Part shown: positions 35,427 to 45,195 of the stretch, piece by piece
Layout: every line of letters starts with the position of its first letter
How positions within the stretch are numbered: position 1 is the first letter of the stretch
Assembly: GCF_000813825.1 (NCBI RefSeq)
Contig: NZ_JWTA01000003.1
Span: 62,001 to 126,000 of the forward strand
Length of the DNA: 64,000 nucleotides
DNA from: Chryseobacterium taiwanense
Lineage (GTDB): Bacteria > Bacteroidota > Bacteroidia > Flavobacteriales > Weeksellaceae
Direction of reading: 5' to 3'
Made by a program: the position numbers and the translations under genes
Notes under the pieces: generated by a model
Seen by the model: the letters and a program-made list of their open reading frames with translations, nothing else
Database searches by the model: none
Told to the model about the DNA's origin: nothing

Positions 35427-36665
35427 ATGTCCTTTTTCTACAATATATTTATCAATTTACTTATTTTCGGAATGAACGTTTTTTCATTGATTAATGATAA
35501 AACTAAAAAAGGCGTTGAAGGAAGAAAAGAATCTTTGCAAAAGGTGAAATCTGTCTTTAATGATTCTGATGAGGTAATATGGATGCATGCTGCAAGTTTA
35601 GGCGAATATGAACAAGGTTTACCTGTTTTAGAACAATTGAAAAAAGAATTTCCGGGACGTAAGATTTTAGTAACCTTCTTTTCTCCTTCAGGATATGAAA
35701 ATGTGGTTAAGAAAAGACATATTGCGGATGTGATTTGTTATTTGCCGTTTGATACCAACAAAAATGTAAAAGATTTTATATCAGCTTTTAATGTTAAACT
35801 ATTTTTTACGGTGAAGTATGATTTCTGGTATAATCTGTTGAATGAACTGAAAGCAAAGGAAGTTGAAACATATGTAATTTCTGCACTGTTTTATGAAAGG
35901 CAGGCTTTCTTTACATCCTATGGGAAATGGTTTGTAAAACAGCTTAAAAACAATATCGATTGGTTTTTTCATCAGAATCAACATTCGTATGTTTTAGCAA
36001 AAAGTGTAGGTCTTGTTAATTCTTCGGTTACGGGTGATACGAGATTTGATAGAGTAAAACAACTTAGAGAGAGAGAGAATCATGTGGATTCTGTAATAGA
36101 TTTCAAAGCGGGAGAAAAAGCTGTGGTTTTCGGAAGTTCATGGCAGGCAGAAGAAAAAATAGCTGAATTGTTGGTTGCGAAAAATAATGAAGTTAAACTT
36201 ATCATTGCTCCTCATGATTTAAAAAGAGTTCATCATTTACAGCAGATCTTTCCGGAAGCTATTCTTTACAGCCAAATTCAGAATACTCAAAAAGCTGAAC
36301 TTTCGGATGCGCAAATTCTTATTATTAATAGTATTGGTTTGCTTTCTAAATTATATTCCTATGCAGATATTGCAGTCGTTGGAGGAGGTTTTCATGAGGC
36401 CGGACTTCATAATATTTTAGAGGCTGCAACGTTCGGCATTCCTGTAGTCTTTGGGAATCACTACAAGAAAAATCCTGAAGCGGACGATTTGATCAAAGTA
36501 AATGGAGGAAAGTCGTTTGAAAGTGAAAATGTAGCTACACAATTTATTCTTTCACTTATCGATAACGAAGAGGTTTTAAAAGAAATGTCCGGTAATGCGG
36601 AGAAGTTTGTTACAGAAAAACCTAATTCTACAGAACTGATTATAAAGAAAATAATGTCACTTTAA
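35427..36665 (+). CDS. waaA: 3-deoxy-D-manno-octulosonic acid (Kdo) transferase
   Basis: A 412-residue GT30 enzyme that adds Kdo to the lipid A precursor at the inner membrane. The N-terminal hydrophobic segment (about 4-22) is the membrane anchor. WMHAASLGEYEQG matches the family acceptor motif, and the C-terminal GT-B donor site has VGGGFHEAGLHNILEAATFGIPVVFG. Length is normal. It ends the nlpC-DUF1648-cupin-waaA run, converging with the next gene with a nine-base overlap. With lpxB near the right edge, it marks a cell with LPS. Confidence 0.95.
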   Translation: MSFFYNIFINLLIFGMNVFSLINDKTKKGVEGRKESLQKVKSVFNDSDEVIWMHAASLGEYEQGLPVLEQLKKEFPGRKILVTFFSPSGYENVVKKRHIADVICYLPFDTNKNVKDFISAFNVKLFFTVKYDFWYNLLNELKAKEVETYVISALFYERQAFFTSYGKWFVKQLKNNIDWFFHQNQHSYVLAKSVGLVNSSVTGDTRFDRVKQLRERENHVDSVIDFKAGEKAVVFGSSWQAEEKIAELLVAKNNEVKLIIAPHDLKRVHHLQQIFPEAILYSQIQNTQKAELSDAQILIINSIGLLSKLYSYADIAVVGGGFHEAGLHNILEAATFGIPVVFGNHYKKNPEADDLIKVNGGKSFESENVATQFILSLIDNEEVLKEMSGNAEKFVTEKPNSTELIIKKIMSL

Positions 36666-37283
36666 AAATCCTTGGTTTTTAAGATCTTTTGCAATTTGAT
36701 CAATGTTATCAGGAATGTTTTCCGTGCTAAGCCAGTTCAGGTCTAAGCCATTATTAATGCATAGTTTTTTCAGGTAATGATTGTCTTCTATTTTTTGCTG
36801 GGTATCTCTTAAATATTCATCAATTTCCATCCAGTAATCTTCATCTAGTTTTTTAGTTAAGATAAAACTTTTGAAAATTTTATTGATGAGGTAAAGATAA
36901 AGTTTATACACCTGATCAAATCTTAGAGTGTTCAGTTTATCATTGTTTTCTAAAATTTCATTGATCAGGAAAAGATTCAGAGAAACGTCCCCGAATTTGT
37001 CTGTGGTTACTTTTACGTGTTCTGTAATCTCGCTGCTTATTTTTCGAATATGAATCAGATAGTATTTATGATTAAGTAAATATTTACTTAAAAGCATCAG
37101 TTTTTCACGGATGATTTCTTCCATCTGACCTCTCTTCTGATCTGTGTTTTCTGGATCAATAAGTTCAAAATATAATTTTTTTGAAAGAAGTTTGTCTTTT
37201 TTTAATAGCCTGAAAATTAATCGGTCTTTTTCCAGAGAAGAAAAATTGCTTAACGCTGCTTTGAATTCTTTTGAATATTCCAT
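36657..37283 (-). CDS. Conserved hypothetical protein
   Basis: A 208-residue, largely helical, Lys/Glu/Leu-rich cytoplasmic protein with no signal peptide or TM helix. I do not recognise a domain. It overlaps the upstream GT2 start-stop junction by one base (TGATG), so the two are translationally coupled and may act together. The C-terminal half (IDQIAKDLKNQGFLK) has no catalytic-looking motif. Confidence 0.7.
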   Translation of the reverse strand: MEYSKEFKAALSNFSSLEKDRLIFRLLKKDKLLSKKLYFELIDPENTDQKRGQMEEIIREKLMLLSKYLLNHKYYLIHIRKISSEITEHVKVTTDKFGDVSLNLFLINEILENNDKLNTLRFDQVYKLYLYLINKIFKSFILTKKLDEDYWMEIDEYLRDTQQKIEDNHYLKKLCINNGLDLNWLSTENIPDNIDQIAKDLKNQGFLK

Positions 37284-38035
37284 CAGTTGAAAAGTTTAGA
37301 GTATTTGAAAAATCCGTTAATGGCCCAGTTTGCGGTATAGTACAACGATTTTAGAGTAGAAAATTTCATATAATCCTTATATACCAGATATTGATCTTTC
37401 ACAACATCCTGTTTCTTTCTTGAAACACTGTTGGAATGCATTCTGTATTTTGCCATTGTTTTGGGTAACGGCTTTCCCGCAGGGATTTTCTTTAATAAAT
37501 TGAGCCACATGACATGGTCTTCACGTTTGCTTCCTTCGGGAAAATATTCTTTTCCTGTTCTTTGTGAATCATACATAGAAGAGAGAAGAGAAAGACGGCA
37601 GGTTTTTAGGAGGTTGTTAAAAGTAACTTCTTTGTCTGCCTTGAAATCTTCAAGTTGTGGAATAAGTTCGGCATTGCATCGCGCGTAGTTTGAATAAGCG
37701 ATTTCTGCCTGTTCTTTCTGCATGAAACTAATCATTTCGGTAAGGAATTCTGGTGCCCAAAAATCATCGGCATCTAAAAATGTAATATATCTTCCTGATG
37801 CTTTTTCCAGTGAGATGTTTCTTGCATGTCCGGCTCCTTTATTTTCTGTTGAAATGGTCAGCTTTATTCTTGAGTCGTTGACGCTTTTGATGATTTCAAC
37901 GGAGTCGTCTGAAGAACAGTCGTCCGTAATCAGCCATTCCCAGTCTGTAAACGTTTGGTTCATTACTGATGCAATGGTTTCTTTCAGGAATTTGGAAGAA
38001 TTGTAACAGGGAGTAATGATAGAAACTAACGGCAT
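37283..38035 (-). CDS. GT2 glycosyltransferase
   Basis: A 250-residue GT2 enzyme: VSIITPCYNSSKFLKETI at the start, ITDDCSSDDS, and the DxD-type FLDADDFW. KREDHVMWL matches the acceptor-side base region. It has no membrane segment. It is coupled to the downstream hypothetical gene with a one-base overlap. As a stand-alone GT2 away from the main glycan locus, it may serve LPS core synthesis together with the nearby waaA. The donor is unknown. Confidence 0.85.
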   Translation of the reverse strand: MPLVSIITPCYNSSKFLKETIASVMNQTFTDWEWLITDDCSSDDSVEIIKSVNDSRIKLTISTENKGAGHARNISLEKASGRYITFLDADDFWAPEFLTEMISFMQKEQAEIAYSNYARCNAELIPQLEDFKADKEVTFNNLLKTCRLSLLSSMYDSQRTGKEYFPEGSKREDHVMWLNLLKKIPAGKPLPKTMAKYRMHSNSVSRKKQDVVKDQYLVYKDYMKFSTLKSLYYTANWAINGFFKYSKLFN

Positions 38036-38182
38036 GCAATGTTTTTATACAAATATAAGGCTTAAAATATAAGGTTTCAGCAACGGTATTTTTAATAATT
38101 TGAAAATTAAATTACGAAAGCTAAAAAAAATGTTGAAGTTTTTAAAAAAAATCATAATTTTAGGCCTTGAAAAATTTGATAT

Positions 38183-38650
38183 ATGAAGAAATTAGCATTG
38201 CTATTTGCAGGTTTATCATTATTGTCTATCTCAGCTTGTAAGGATGATGATCCGGCACAAGTGTATCCGTTGGTTGGAACTTGGTCTCCGATTAAGGAAG
38301 TAAGAACAACGATTCAGGCTTCAGGAGCTGGAGTTTCAGATGAGATTGCATATACTGATTGTCAAAAAGCCTCTAGATGGGTTTTTAACGAAGGTTCTAC
38401 AGGTAAAAGAAAGGATAGTGATGATGATGCTACAACCCCGGGACAATGTATCGCGTCTGCTGACCGTACGTTTAACTACATATACAACGAAGATAAAAGT
38501 ATACAAATAAAATATCTAGGAACAGTTGAGCCTGAGAATGGTAAAGTAACTCTTCTTGATGCCACTACTTTGAATCTTACCATTGAGGATAAAACTGATC
38601 CTAATGAGTATTATTCAGTGACGTATACAATGAAGAGAATTGTGCAATAA
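38183..38650 (+). CDS. Lipocalin-like lipoprotein, probably surface-exposed
   Basis: A 155-residue protein with a lipoprotein signal (SLLSISAC, Cys at residue 19). The mature N terminus is CKDDDPA, which resembles the K-(D/E)2 lipoprotein export signal that sends lipoproteins to the cell surface in Capnocytophaga and relatives. The rest is a beta-rich domain starting PLVGTWSPIKEV, as in lipocalin-like (DUF4488/lipocalin_4-type) families, and contains two further cysteines. It is a single-gene unit followed by a terminator. The ligand is unknown. Confidence 0.75.
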   Translation: MKKLALLFAGLSLLSISACKDDDPAQVYPLVGTWSPIKEVRTTIQASGAGVSDEIAYTDCQKASRWVFNEGSTGKRKDSDDDATTPGQCIASADRTFNYIYNEDKSIQIKYLGTVEPENGKVTLLDATTLNLTIEDKTDPNEYYSVTYTMKRIVQ

Positions 38651-38676
38651 TTTGTTTTTGCTATTTGTAATATAAG

Positions 38677-38700
38677 AAATCCTGTCTTATGATAGGATTT
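38677..38700 (+). terminator. Intrinsic terminator after the lipocalin-like gene
   Basis: Ten-base arms (38677-38686 and 38691-38700) with one wobble pair and a four-base loop, followed by T-rich sequence. Confidence 0.7.
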
Positions 38701-38777
38701 TCTCTTTTGTGTAAATGATTTATTAATTATTTAATAATTTTATTGAGTGAGGTGTAGTGTTATGTAATACAATTAGC

Positions 38778-38785
38778 TAACTTTG
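38778..38785 (+). promoter_or_regulatory. DUF1800 gene promoter -7 box
   Basis: TAACTTTG, 19 bases before the ATG at 38805. It would serve the DUF1800-DUF1501 pair. Confidence 0.4.
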
Positions 38786-38804
38786 ATTCTCTAAAATCTT
38801 TGTA

Positions 38805-40439
38805 ATGCCAAGTCTCACTCCTAAAACATCTGCCTTAGGCTTCTTCAATGCATATCATTTGCTGAGAAGAACGACCTACAATATCACGAAGGCCAGAATA
38901 AATTACTTCGCAACAAAAACTCCTGATCAGGCTCTGAATGAGCTGTTTACTTTTGCGGCTCCCACACCACCGAGTCCTCTCAATAATAATGCAGAGACGA
39001 TTGTGCCTACAGTAGCAAATCCAACGATTACCGATACTTTAAGTACAGCAAATTCTGTGGTCTATGATAATTATTGGTGGATGTATCAGGCGATGAAAGA
39101 TCCTTCCGCGCAATATAAAATCGTGTACTGGCTTCATTTGCTTTTTGTCACGGATAATGATGCGAGTTTTTTTACCAATTTTGATTATAAAGAGCTTTTG
39201 AGATTTCATGTCAATGGAAGTTTAAAAGATTTGGCTATAAGAGTTACTCTGAATCCAAGAATGCTGATTTATCTCAATAACAATGTCAATAAGAAAAATA
39301 GCCCTAATCAAAACTATGCGAGAGAGTTTTTAGAATTATTTACGATTCTTAAAGGACCTCAGATAGGAACGGGAAATTATACCAATTATACGGAAACAGA
39401 TGTACAACAGGCGGCAAAGGTTTTAACCGGTTTTACACTGACTTCTGCTAATCAGCTTAATAAAACAGCAAGACTTAATACGGTAGATCCCGTGACGCAG
39501 TTGCCAACAGGGTTTATAGATGTGAATACCCATGATCTTACCAATAAAACGTTTAGTAGTGCTTTTGGAGGAACGGTCATCACGGGCGCAAATACCGTGA
39601 GTACCATTCAGACGGAGTTTGAAAGTTTTATCACGATGGTTTTTAATCAGGATGAAACGGCAAAAGCGTATTGCAGAAGAATGTATCGTTATTTTGTGGG
39701 AAGAGAAATTACGAGCAGTATAGAGACAGATATTATTGTTCCTTTGGCTGCGACTCTTAAAACAAATGGTTACAATATTTTACCGGTACTTAGGATATTA
39801 TTATCCAGTAAACATTTTTATGATGAAGAAGATTCCATTGCTGGAGATCAAACGATAGGTTCGTTAGTGAGAAGCCCTTTAGAATTGTACTTTCATATGT
39901 TTTCTTTGCTTCAGCTTTCGACACCTCTGTATTCTGCAAACCCAAGTTCACTGCATAGTTTTTTATCAACAATTTCCAGTTATTCCCAGAACTCGGGAAT
40001 GCCTGTTTTCAGACCACAATCTGTAAATGGCTATGCCGCATATTCCAGTAGTCCGAATTATGATAAAAACTGGATTACTACATCATCTTTAAGAATCCGC
40101 TACAACAATTCTATCGATATGTTGATTAACGGAATTACGCAAAACGGATTTTTATATAAACTCAATTTACCATTGTTTGTGAAGGATAGCGGTAATTTTC
40201 AAAATCCTGCAGATGCTGTACAATTGGTTTCGGAATTTTGCGAACTGCTTTTTGTTGATTTTCCTCCAGCCACAAGATTAGATTATTTCAAAACCGTTTT
40301 TCTTAATGGGTTAAGTGTAATCAACTGGCAAAATGAGTGGAATAATTACCTTACGACCGGAACTGCCACGAATGTGAAAATCCCGATTGACCGCTTAGTA
40401 AAAGCACTTATTAAATCTCCTGAATTTCAAACAATGTAA
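38805..40439 (+). CDS. DUF1800 family protein
   Basis: A 544-residue protein of the DUF1800 family, with the typical LLRRTTYNITKA start, WLHLLFVTDNDASF, YAREFLELFTI and RRMYRYFVGREI. No signal peptide or TM helix is evident from this start, though the paired DUF1501 protein is exported. DUF1800 and DUF1501 genes are almost always neighbours in bacteria; their shared function is unknown, though secreted sulfatase-like or surface-assembly roles have been suggested. The partner gene begins 2 bases downstream. Confidence 0.85.
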   Translation: MPSLTPKTSALGFFNAYHLLRRTTYNITKARINYFATKTPDQALNELFTFAAPTPPSPLNNNAETIVPTVANPTITDTLSTANSVVYDNYWWMYQAMKDPSAQYKIVYWLHLLFVTDNDASFFTNFDYKELLRFHVNGSLKDLAIRVTLNPRMLIYLNNNVNKKNSPNQNYAREFLELFTILKGPQIGTGNYTNYTETDVQQAAKVLTGFTLTSANQLNKTARLNTVDPVTQLPTGFIDVNTHDLTNKTFSSAFGGTVITGANTVSTIQTEFESFITMVFNQDETAKAYCRRMYRYFVGREITSSIETDIIVPLAATLKTNGYNILPVLRILLSSKHFYDEEDSIAGDQTIGSLVRSPLELYFHMFSLLQLSTPLYSANPSSLHSFLSTISSYSQNSGMPVFRPQSVNGYAAYSSSPNYDKNWITTSSLRIRYNNSIDMLINGITQNGFLYKLNLPLFVKDSGNFQNPADAVQLVSEFCELLFVDFPPATRLDYFKTVFLNGLSVINWQNEWNNYLTTGTATNVKIPIDRLVKALIKSPEFQTM

Positions 40440-40441
40440 TT

Positions 40442-42073
40442 ATGGACAGAAAAAAGTTTTTACAATTGATTTCTATGGCAGGTGTTGGAGCTCCTTTTCT
40501 GCTTAACGGAATGCCATCTCGTGTCATGAATCAGTTTCTGGATTTTAATGTGAATTGTGATCCTGTAAATGAGCGTGTTCTGGTTATATTGAGATTAGCA
40601 GGAGCAAATGACGGTTTGAATACGGTAATTCCGGTTAGTCAGTATGATACCTATGCTAATTTAAGACCGAATATTAAAATTAATAATACAGGAACGGGAG
40701 CATATATTCCTTTGGATACTACAGTGGCAGCTACTAAACAAGTAGGATTGCATCCTTCAATGACCGGGTTTAAATCTCTTTACGACTCAGGTAAATTGAC
40801 CTTGTTGAATGGAGTAGGGTATCCTAATCCCAATTATTCACACTTCAGATCTGAAAATCTAATGTTTTCAGGAAAAGACGGTACAAATAATAATCCCGAT
40901 CTTTTAGATGGAATGTTTGGAAGATATTTAGGTGCTTTGTATCCCGGATTGGCAGGAAATCCTACGACGCAAAGTCCGGATCCTTTGGCAATACAATTAG
41001 GAAATTTAAATCCGAGTTTATTTTACGAACATATCACAGAAAAAAATATAGAATACAATCTTACAGGTTTTCAAAACTCTTTATTTACAAATCTGTTTGT
41101 CAGTGTAATTCCTACTCAGTCAGAATATAATGATCTTTTAGATTATATAAAAAATGTTGCGAGCAGTATGGATGCTTATTACAACAGGGTGATGCAGGTT
41201 TTCAATGCCGGAAATAATTCTACTACAACTTATCCGACATCCACTTTAGCAAAACAATTGAAAACAGTAGCAAGGCTGATAAAAGGAGGGAGTAAAACAA
41301 AAATTTTCCAGGTGAATTTAGGAGGTTTTGATACCCATGTAAATCAAATTCAGTCAGGGAGTACACAGCTGGGAAATCATGCTAATTTATTAGCGGATAT
41401 TTCAAATTCAATTCAGGCTTTTCAGACCGATGTTGAAGCATTGGGAATTGGGCATAAAATTATGACTGTTACCTTTAGTGAATTCGGCAGACAGGTAAGA
41501 GAAAATGCAAGTTTAGGGACGGATCATGGAGATTTAGCGCCATTCTTTATTGTTGGAAATGGGTTGAATTCCGGTGTAATGGGAGATCATCCGCTATTTA
41601 CAAATGCTACAAGTTATTATTACAATCAAAACCAGCGAAGATTTGATTATCGTCAGATATTTGCCTCTCTCTTACAAGATTGGTTGGGAGCGGATTCAGG
41701 ACTTATAGCTTCTACCGAATTACAAGATTTTGTAACGCCTGCCAATAAAATAAATTTAATTTCCGCGTCCAGTACAGCGACTGCAGTTTGTGCAACTTTA
41801 GGAACGCAGGAGGTGATGACGAAAACTAAAATTAAAGTATATCCAAACCCTACAAAAGATTTTCTGGAAGTGGATTTTGGAACTGGAAAGTCCGGAGAAA
41901 ATGCAGTATTCATTTTTTATGATGCTTCAGGAAGGGAAGTGCTTTCAGATACACATGGGATCAATCAGGGCAAAGCAAAGTTGTTTGTAGGTAACCTGCC
42001 CAATGGTAATTATGTCCTAAGGGCTAAGACTACGGAAGTAGAATTTACAAGTAAGATCATCATTGCTAAATAA
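40442..42073 (+). CDS. DUF1501 family protein with T9SS sorting domain
   Basis: A 543-residue protein. An N-terminal MDRKKFLQLISMAGVGAPFLL leader looks like a degenerate Tat or Sec signal. A DUF1501 (alkaline-phosphatase-fold, sulfatase-like) domain spans about 35-440, with LRLAGANDGLNTVIPV, HPSMTGFKSLYDSGKL and TFSEFGRQVRENASLGTDHGD. A type A T9SS sorting domain follows (about 465-543, YPNPTKDFLEV to SKIIIAK). It should therefore be a cell-surface or secreted protein. Catalytic activity is unproven. It is translationally close (2-base gap) to the DUF1800 gene. Confidence 0.87.
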   Translation: MDRKKFLQLISMAGVGAPFLLNGMPSRVMNQFLDFNVNCDPVNERVLVILRLAGANDGLNTVIPVSQYDTYANLRPNIKINNTGTGAYIPLDTTVAATKQVGLHPSMTGFKSLYDSGKLTLLNGVGYPNPNYSHFRSENLMFSGKDGTNNNPDLLDGMFGRYLGALYPGLAGNPTTQSPDPLAIQLGNLNPSLFYEHITEKNIEYNLTGFQNSLFTNLFVSVIPTQSEYNDLLDYIKNVASSMDAYYNRVMQVFNAGNNSTTTYPTSTLAKQLKTVARLIKGGSKTKIFQVNLGGFDTHVNQIQSGSTQLGNHANLLADISNSIQAFQTDVEALGIGHKIMTVTFSEFGRQVRENASLGTDHGDLAPFFIVGNGLNSGVMGDHPLFTNATSYYYNQNQRRFDYRQIFASLLQDWLGADSGLIASTELQDFVTPANKINLISASSTATAVCATLGTQEVMTKTKIKVYPNPTKDFLEVDFGTGKSGENAVFIFYDASGREVLSDTHGINQGKAKLFVGNLPNGNYVLRAKTTEVEFTSKIIIAK

Positions 42074-42085
42074 CAAGAAAAGAAT

Positions 42086-42117
42086 ATTTAAGTTTTTTCT
42101 TTTAAAAAAACTTAAAT
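42086..42117 (+). terminator. A/T-only intrinsic terminator after the DUF1501 gene
   Basis: Thirteen-base perfect arms (42086-42098 and 42105-42117) made almost wholly of A and T. The right arm overlaps the TAAATTTG (42113-42120) that looks like the leuS promoter -7 box, so terminator and promoter share sequence. Confidence 0.5.
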
Positions 42118-42141
42118 TTGTACTTTATATAAAATTATAGA

Positions 42142-44955
42142 ATGTTTTACGATCATCAGCAGATAGAAAAAAAGTGGCAGAAATACTGGGAAGATAATCA
42201 AACGTACAAGACTTCCAATAACACAGACAAACCAAAATTTTATGTTCTCGATATGTTTCCGTATCCATCAGGTGCAGGGCTTCACGTAGGTCACCCGCTT
42301 GGATATATCGCTTCCGATATTTATGCGAGATACAAAAGACACCAAGGTTTCAATGTGCTCCACCCAGTTGGCTACGATAGTTTCGGACTTCCTGCTGAGC
42401 AGTACGCTATTCAGACAGGACAGCATCCTGCAATTACTACTGAACAAAACATTAACAGATACGAAGAGCAATTAAGAAAAATAGGTTTCTCTTTCGACTG
42501 GAGTAGAGAAGTAAGAACTTCTGATGCTTCTTATTATAAATGGACACAATGGATTTTCATTGAATTGTTCCATTCTTGGTATAATAAGGATACAGATAAG
42601 GCAGAATCTATTTCTGCTTTAATTCAACATTTCGAAGAAAAAGGAACAGAAGGTTTAAATGCCAATCAAAATGATGAATTAAATTTCACAGCAGAAGAAT
42701 GGAAATCTGCTTCTGAAATGGATAAAGAAGATATTCTTTTAAATTATCGTTTAGCATACAGAGCGGAAACGACTGTAAACTGGTGTCCTGCATTAGGAAC
42801 AGTTTTGGCAAATGACGAAATAAAAGACGGAAAATCTGAAAGAGGAGGTTTCCCTGTTTTCCAAAAGAAAATGATGCAGTGGAGCATGAGAATTTCTGCT
42901 TACTCTGAAAGATTATTGCAAGGTTTAAAAACTCTTGACTGGTCACAACCTTTGAAAGATTCACAAGAATATTGGATTGGAAAATCACAAGGTGCGCAGG
43001 TTAGATTTAATGTTGAAGGTCATGACGAAATCGTTGAGGTTTTCACAACAAGACCTGATACCATTTTTGGAGCAACTTTTATGGTTTTGGCTCCTGAAAA
43101 TCCTTTAGTAGAAACAATTACTACCGATGCTCAAAAAGCAGAAGTAGATACTTATATTGAAGAAACTTCAAAGAAAACTGAAAGAGACAGAATGTCTGAC
43201 GTGAAAAACGTTTCAGGTGCTTTCACGGGAAGTTATGCGATCAATCCGTTTAGCGGAGAAAAGATGCCGATCTATATTTCAGATTATGTTTTGATGGGTT
43301 ACGGAACGGGAGCTGTAATGGCTGTTCCTGCACACGATGAGCGCGATCATAGATTTGCGAAGAAATTTAATCTTGAAATTAAAAAAGTTGTAGAAACAGA
43401 AGAAGACGTTCAGGAAAAATCTTTTGATTCTAAAGATTCTGTTTGTGTAAACTCAGATTTCTTGAATGGATTAAATTATAATGATGCAAAATCAAAAATA
43501 ATTTCTGAAATCGAAAATAAAGGAATCGGTCACGGAACAACGAATTACAGACAGCGTGATGCGATTTTCTCAAGACAAAGATACTGGGGTGAACCGGTTC
43601 CTATATATTATAAAGATGGGATGCCTTACACATTACCAACATCTGCATTGCCTTTAGAACTTCCTGAAGTTGAAAAATATTTACCAACAGAAGATGGAGA
43701 TCCGCCATTAGGAAATGCGAAAACTTTTGCTTGGGACGAAGCGAACCAAAAAATTGTTGATACCAATTTAATTGACGAAAAAACTGTTTTCCCATTAGAA
43801 TTATCTACAATGCCGGGTTGGGCGGGAAGCTCTTGGTATTTCTTGAGATATATGGATCCGAAAAATGAAGAGGTTTTCACCAACAAAGAACTTTCAGATT
43901 ATTGGGGACAGGTAGATTTATATATTGGAGGTAGCGAACACGCGACAGGTCACTTATTGTATTCACGTTTTTGGAATATGTTTTTAAAAGATCGAGGATA
44001 TATTAATCATGATGAACCTTTCCAAAAGTTGATCAACCAAGGAATGATTTTGGGGATGAGTGCTTTTGTGTATAGAATTGATGGTACAAATCAATATGTA
44101 TCTAAAAATTTAGCAAAAGAATATACAACCCAGGCAATCCACGTAGATGTATCCTTATTAAAAGGAACAACTGACGAATTAGATACGGAAGCTTTCAAAG
44201 CTTGGAGACCGGATTATGCTGATGCAGAATTTATTTTGGAAGACGGAAAATACATCACAGGTCGTGAAGTAGAAAAAATGTCTAAGTCAAAATACAATGT
44301 TGTAAATCCTGATGATATCTGTAATGAATACGGAGCAGATGGATTGAGATTGTATGAAATGTTCTTAGGTCCGTTAGAACAATCCAAGCCTTGGAACACT
44401 CAAGGTCTAAGTGGAGTGTATGGTTTTCTGAAAAAATTCTGGAATTTATATTTCAACGGAGAAAATTTTGAAGTTTCAGACGAAGAGCCTACAAAAGCAG
44501 AATATAAAGTTTTACATACATTAATAAAGAAAGTAGTTTACGATATCGAAAACTTCTCTTTCAACACTTCTGTGTCTTCATTTATGATCGCTGTAAATGA
44601 ATTACAAAAAATAAAATGTAACAAACGCAATATTTTACAACCTTTAGCCGTTATCATTTCGCCTTATGCTCCACACATCTGTGAAGAGCTTTGGAGTTTA
44701 TTGGGGAATAGCGAATCGATTGAATTTGAGAAATTCCCAGTGTTGAACGAGGAGTACTTAGTGGAAGATGAGATTCTTTATCCGATAAGTGTGAATGGGA
44801 AAATGAAGTTTAAAATTTCACTTTCTGCTCAACTTTCAGCGAAAGAAGTTGAAGAATTAGTGTTACAAGATGAAAAAATGGTACAAATTTTGGATGGCAA
44901 AACTCCTAAGAAAATCATTGTAGTGCTTCACAAAATTGTGAATATAGTAATTTAA
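42142..44955 (+). CDS. leuS: Leucyl-tRNA synthetase
   Basis: A 937-residue class I synthetase that charges tRNA-Leu. The HIGH motif is HVGH (48-51) in [15 protein letters not shown]. The CP1 editing domain contains [12 protein letters not shown] and the editing-site segment [15 protein letters not shown]. The KMSKS motif occurs in [15 protein letters not shown]. It is longer than the roughly 860-residue E. coli enzyme because of an insertion near residues 150-200 that includes an acidic stretch. It is monocistronic and lies downstream of the DUF1501 gene. Confidence 0.97.
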   Translation: MFYDHQQIEKKWQKYWEDNQTYKTSNNTDKPKFYVLDMFPYPSGAGLHVGHPLGYIASDIYARYKRHQGFNVLHPVGYDSFGLPAEQYAIQTGQHPAITTEQNINRYEEQLRKIGFSFDWSREVRTSDASYYKWTQWIFIELFHSWYNKDTDKAESISALIQHFEEKGTEGLNANQNDELNFTAEEWKSASEMDKEDILLNYRLAYRAETTVNWCPALGTVLANDEIKDGKSERGGFPVFQKKMMQWSMRISAYSERLLQGLKTLDWSQPLKDSQEYWIGKSQGAQVRFNVEGHDEIVEVFTTRPDTIFGATFMVLAPENPLVETITTDAQKAEVDTYIEETSKKTERDRMSDVKNVSGAFTGSYAINPFSGEKMPIYISDYVLMGYGTGAVMAVPAHDERDHRFAKKFNLEIKKVVETEEDVQEKSFDSKDSVCVNSDFLNGLNYNDAKSKIISEIENKGIGHGTTNYRQRDAIFSRQRYWGEPVPIYYKDGMPYTLPTSALPLELPEVEKYLPTEDGDPPLGNAKTFAWDEANQKIVDTNLIDEKTVFPLELSTMPGWAGSSWYFLRYMDPKNEEVFTNKELSDYWGQVDLYIGGSEHATGHLLYSRFWNMFLKDRGYINHDEPFQKLINQGMILGMSAFVYRIDGTNQYVSKNLAKEYTTQAIHVDVSLLKGTTDELDTEAFKAWRPDYADAEFILEDGKYITGREVEKMSKSKYNVVNPDDICNEYGADGLRLYEMFLGPLEQSKPWNTQGLSGVYGFLKKFWNLYFNGENFEVSDEEPTKAEYKVLHTLIKKVVYDIENFSFNTSVSSFMIAVNELQKIKCNKRNILQPLAVIISPYAPHICEELWSLLGNSESIEFEKFPVLNEEYLVEDEILYPISVNGKMKFKISLSAQLSAKEVEELVLQDEKMVQILDGKTPKKIIVVLHKIVNIVI

Positions 44956-45195
44956 ATAAAATTTAACATTGGTAAAATAAAAAAAAAATAGGGGTAATTT
45001 TTTTAAATTTTCAATATATTATTTAATATGGAATAATATTGCCAAAAAAATAAAAAAAAATTGAGATTTTGGAATTGATTCAAAAAAACTCTATCAAAAA
45101 AAAGCAAATTGTTTATTTAAAATAATTGCATTTTAATTAATTTTGCCTTTAATTTACAGCCTCAAAAAATTTAAAACAATATAATTTAGTTAAAT
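44956..45195. other. AT-rich intergenic region upstream of exbB
   Basis: 240 bases made almost entirely of A and T runs. The only element I can name is a TAATTTTG -7 box at 45138-45145, about 50 bases before the exbB ATG. No terminator-like hairpin for leuS and no small ORF stand out. Confidence 0.5.
45138..45145 (+). promoter_or_regulatory. exbB promoter -7 box
   Basis: TAATTTTG matches TAnnTTTG and lies about 50 bases upstream of the exbB ATG, so the transcript would have a leader of about 45 bases. No TTG is seen at proper -33 spacing. Confidence 0.35.
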
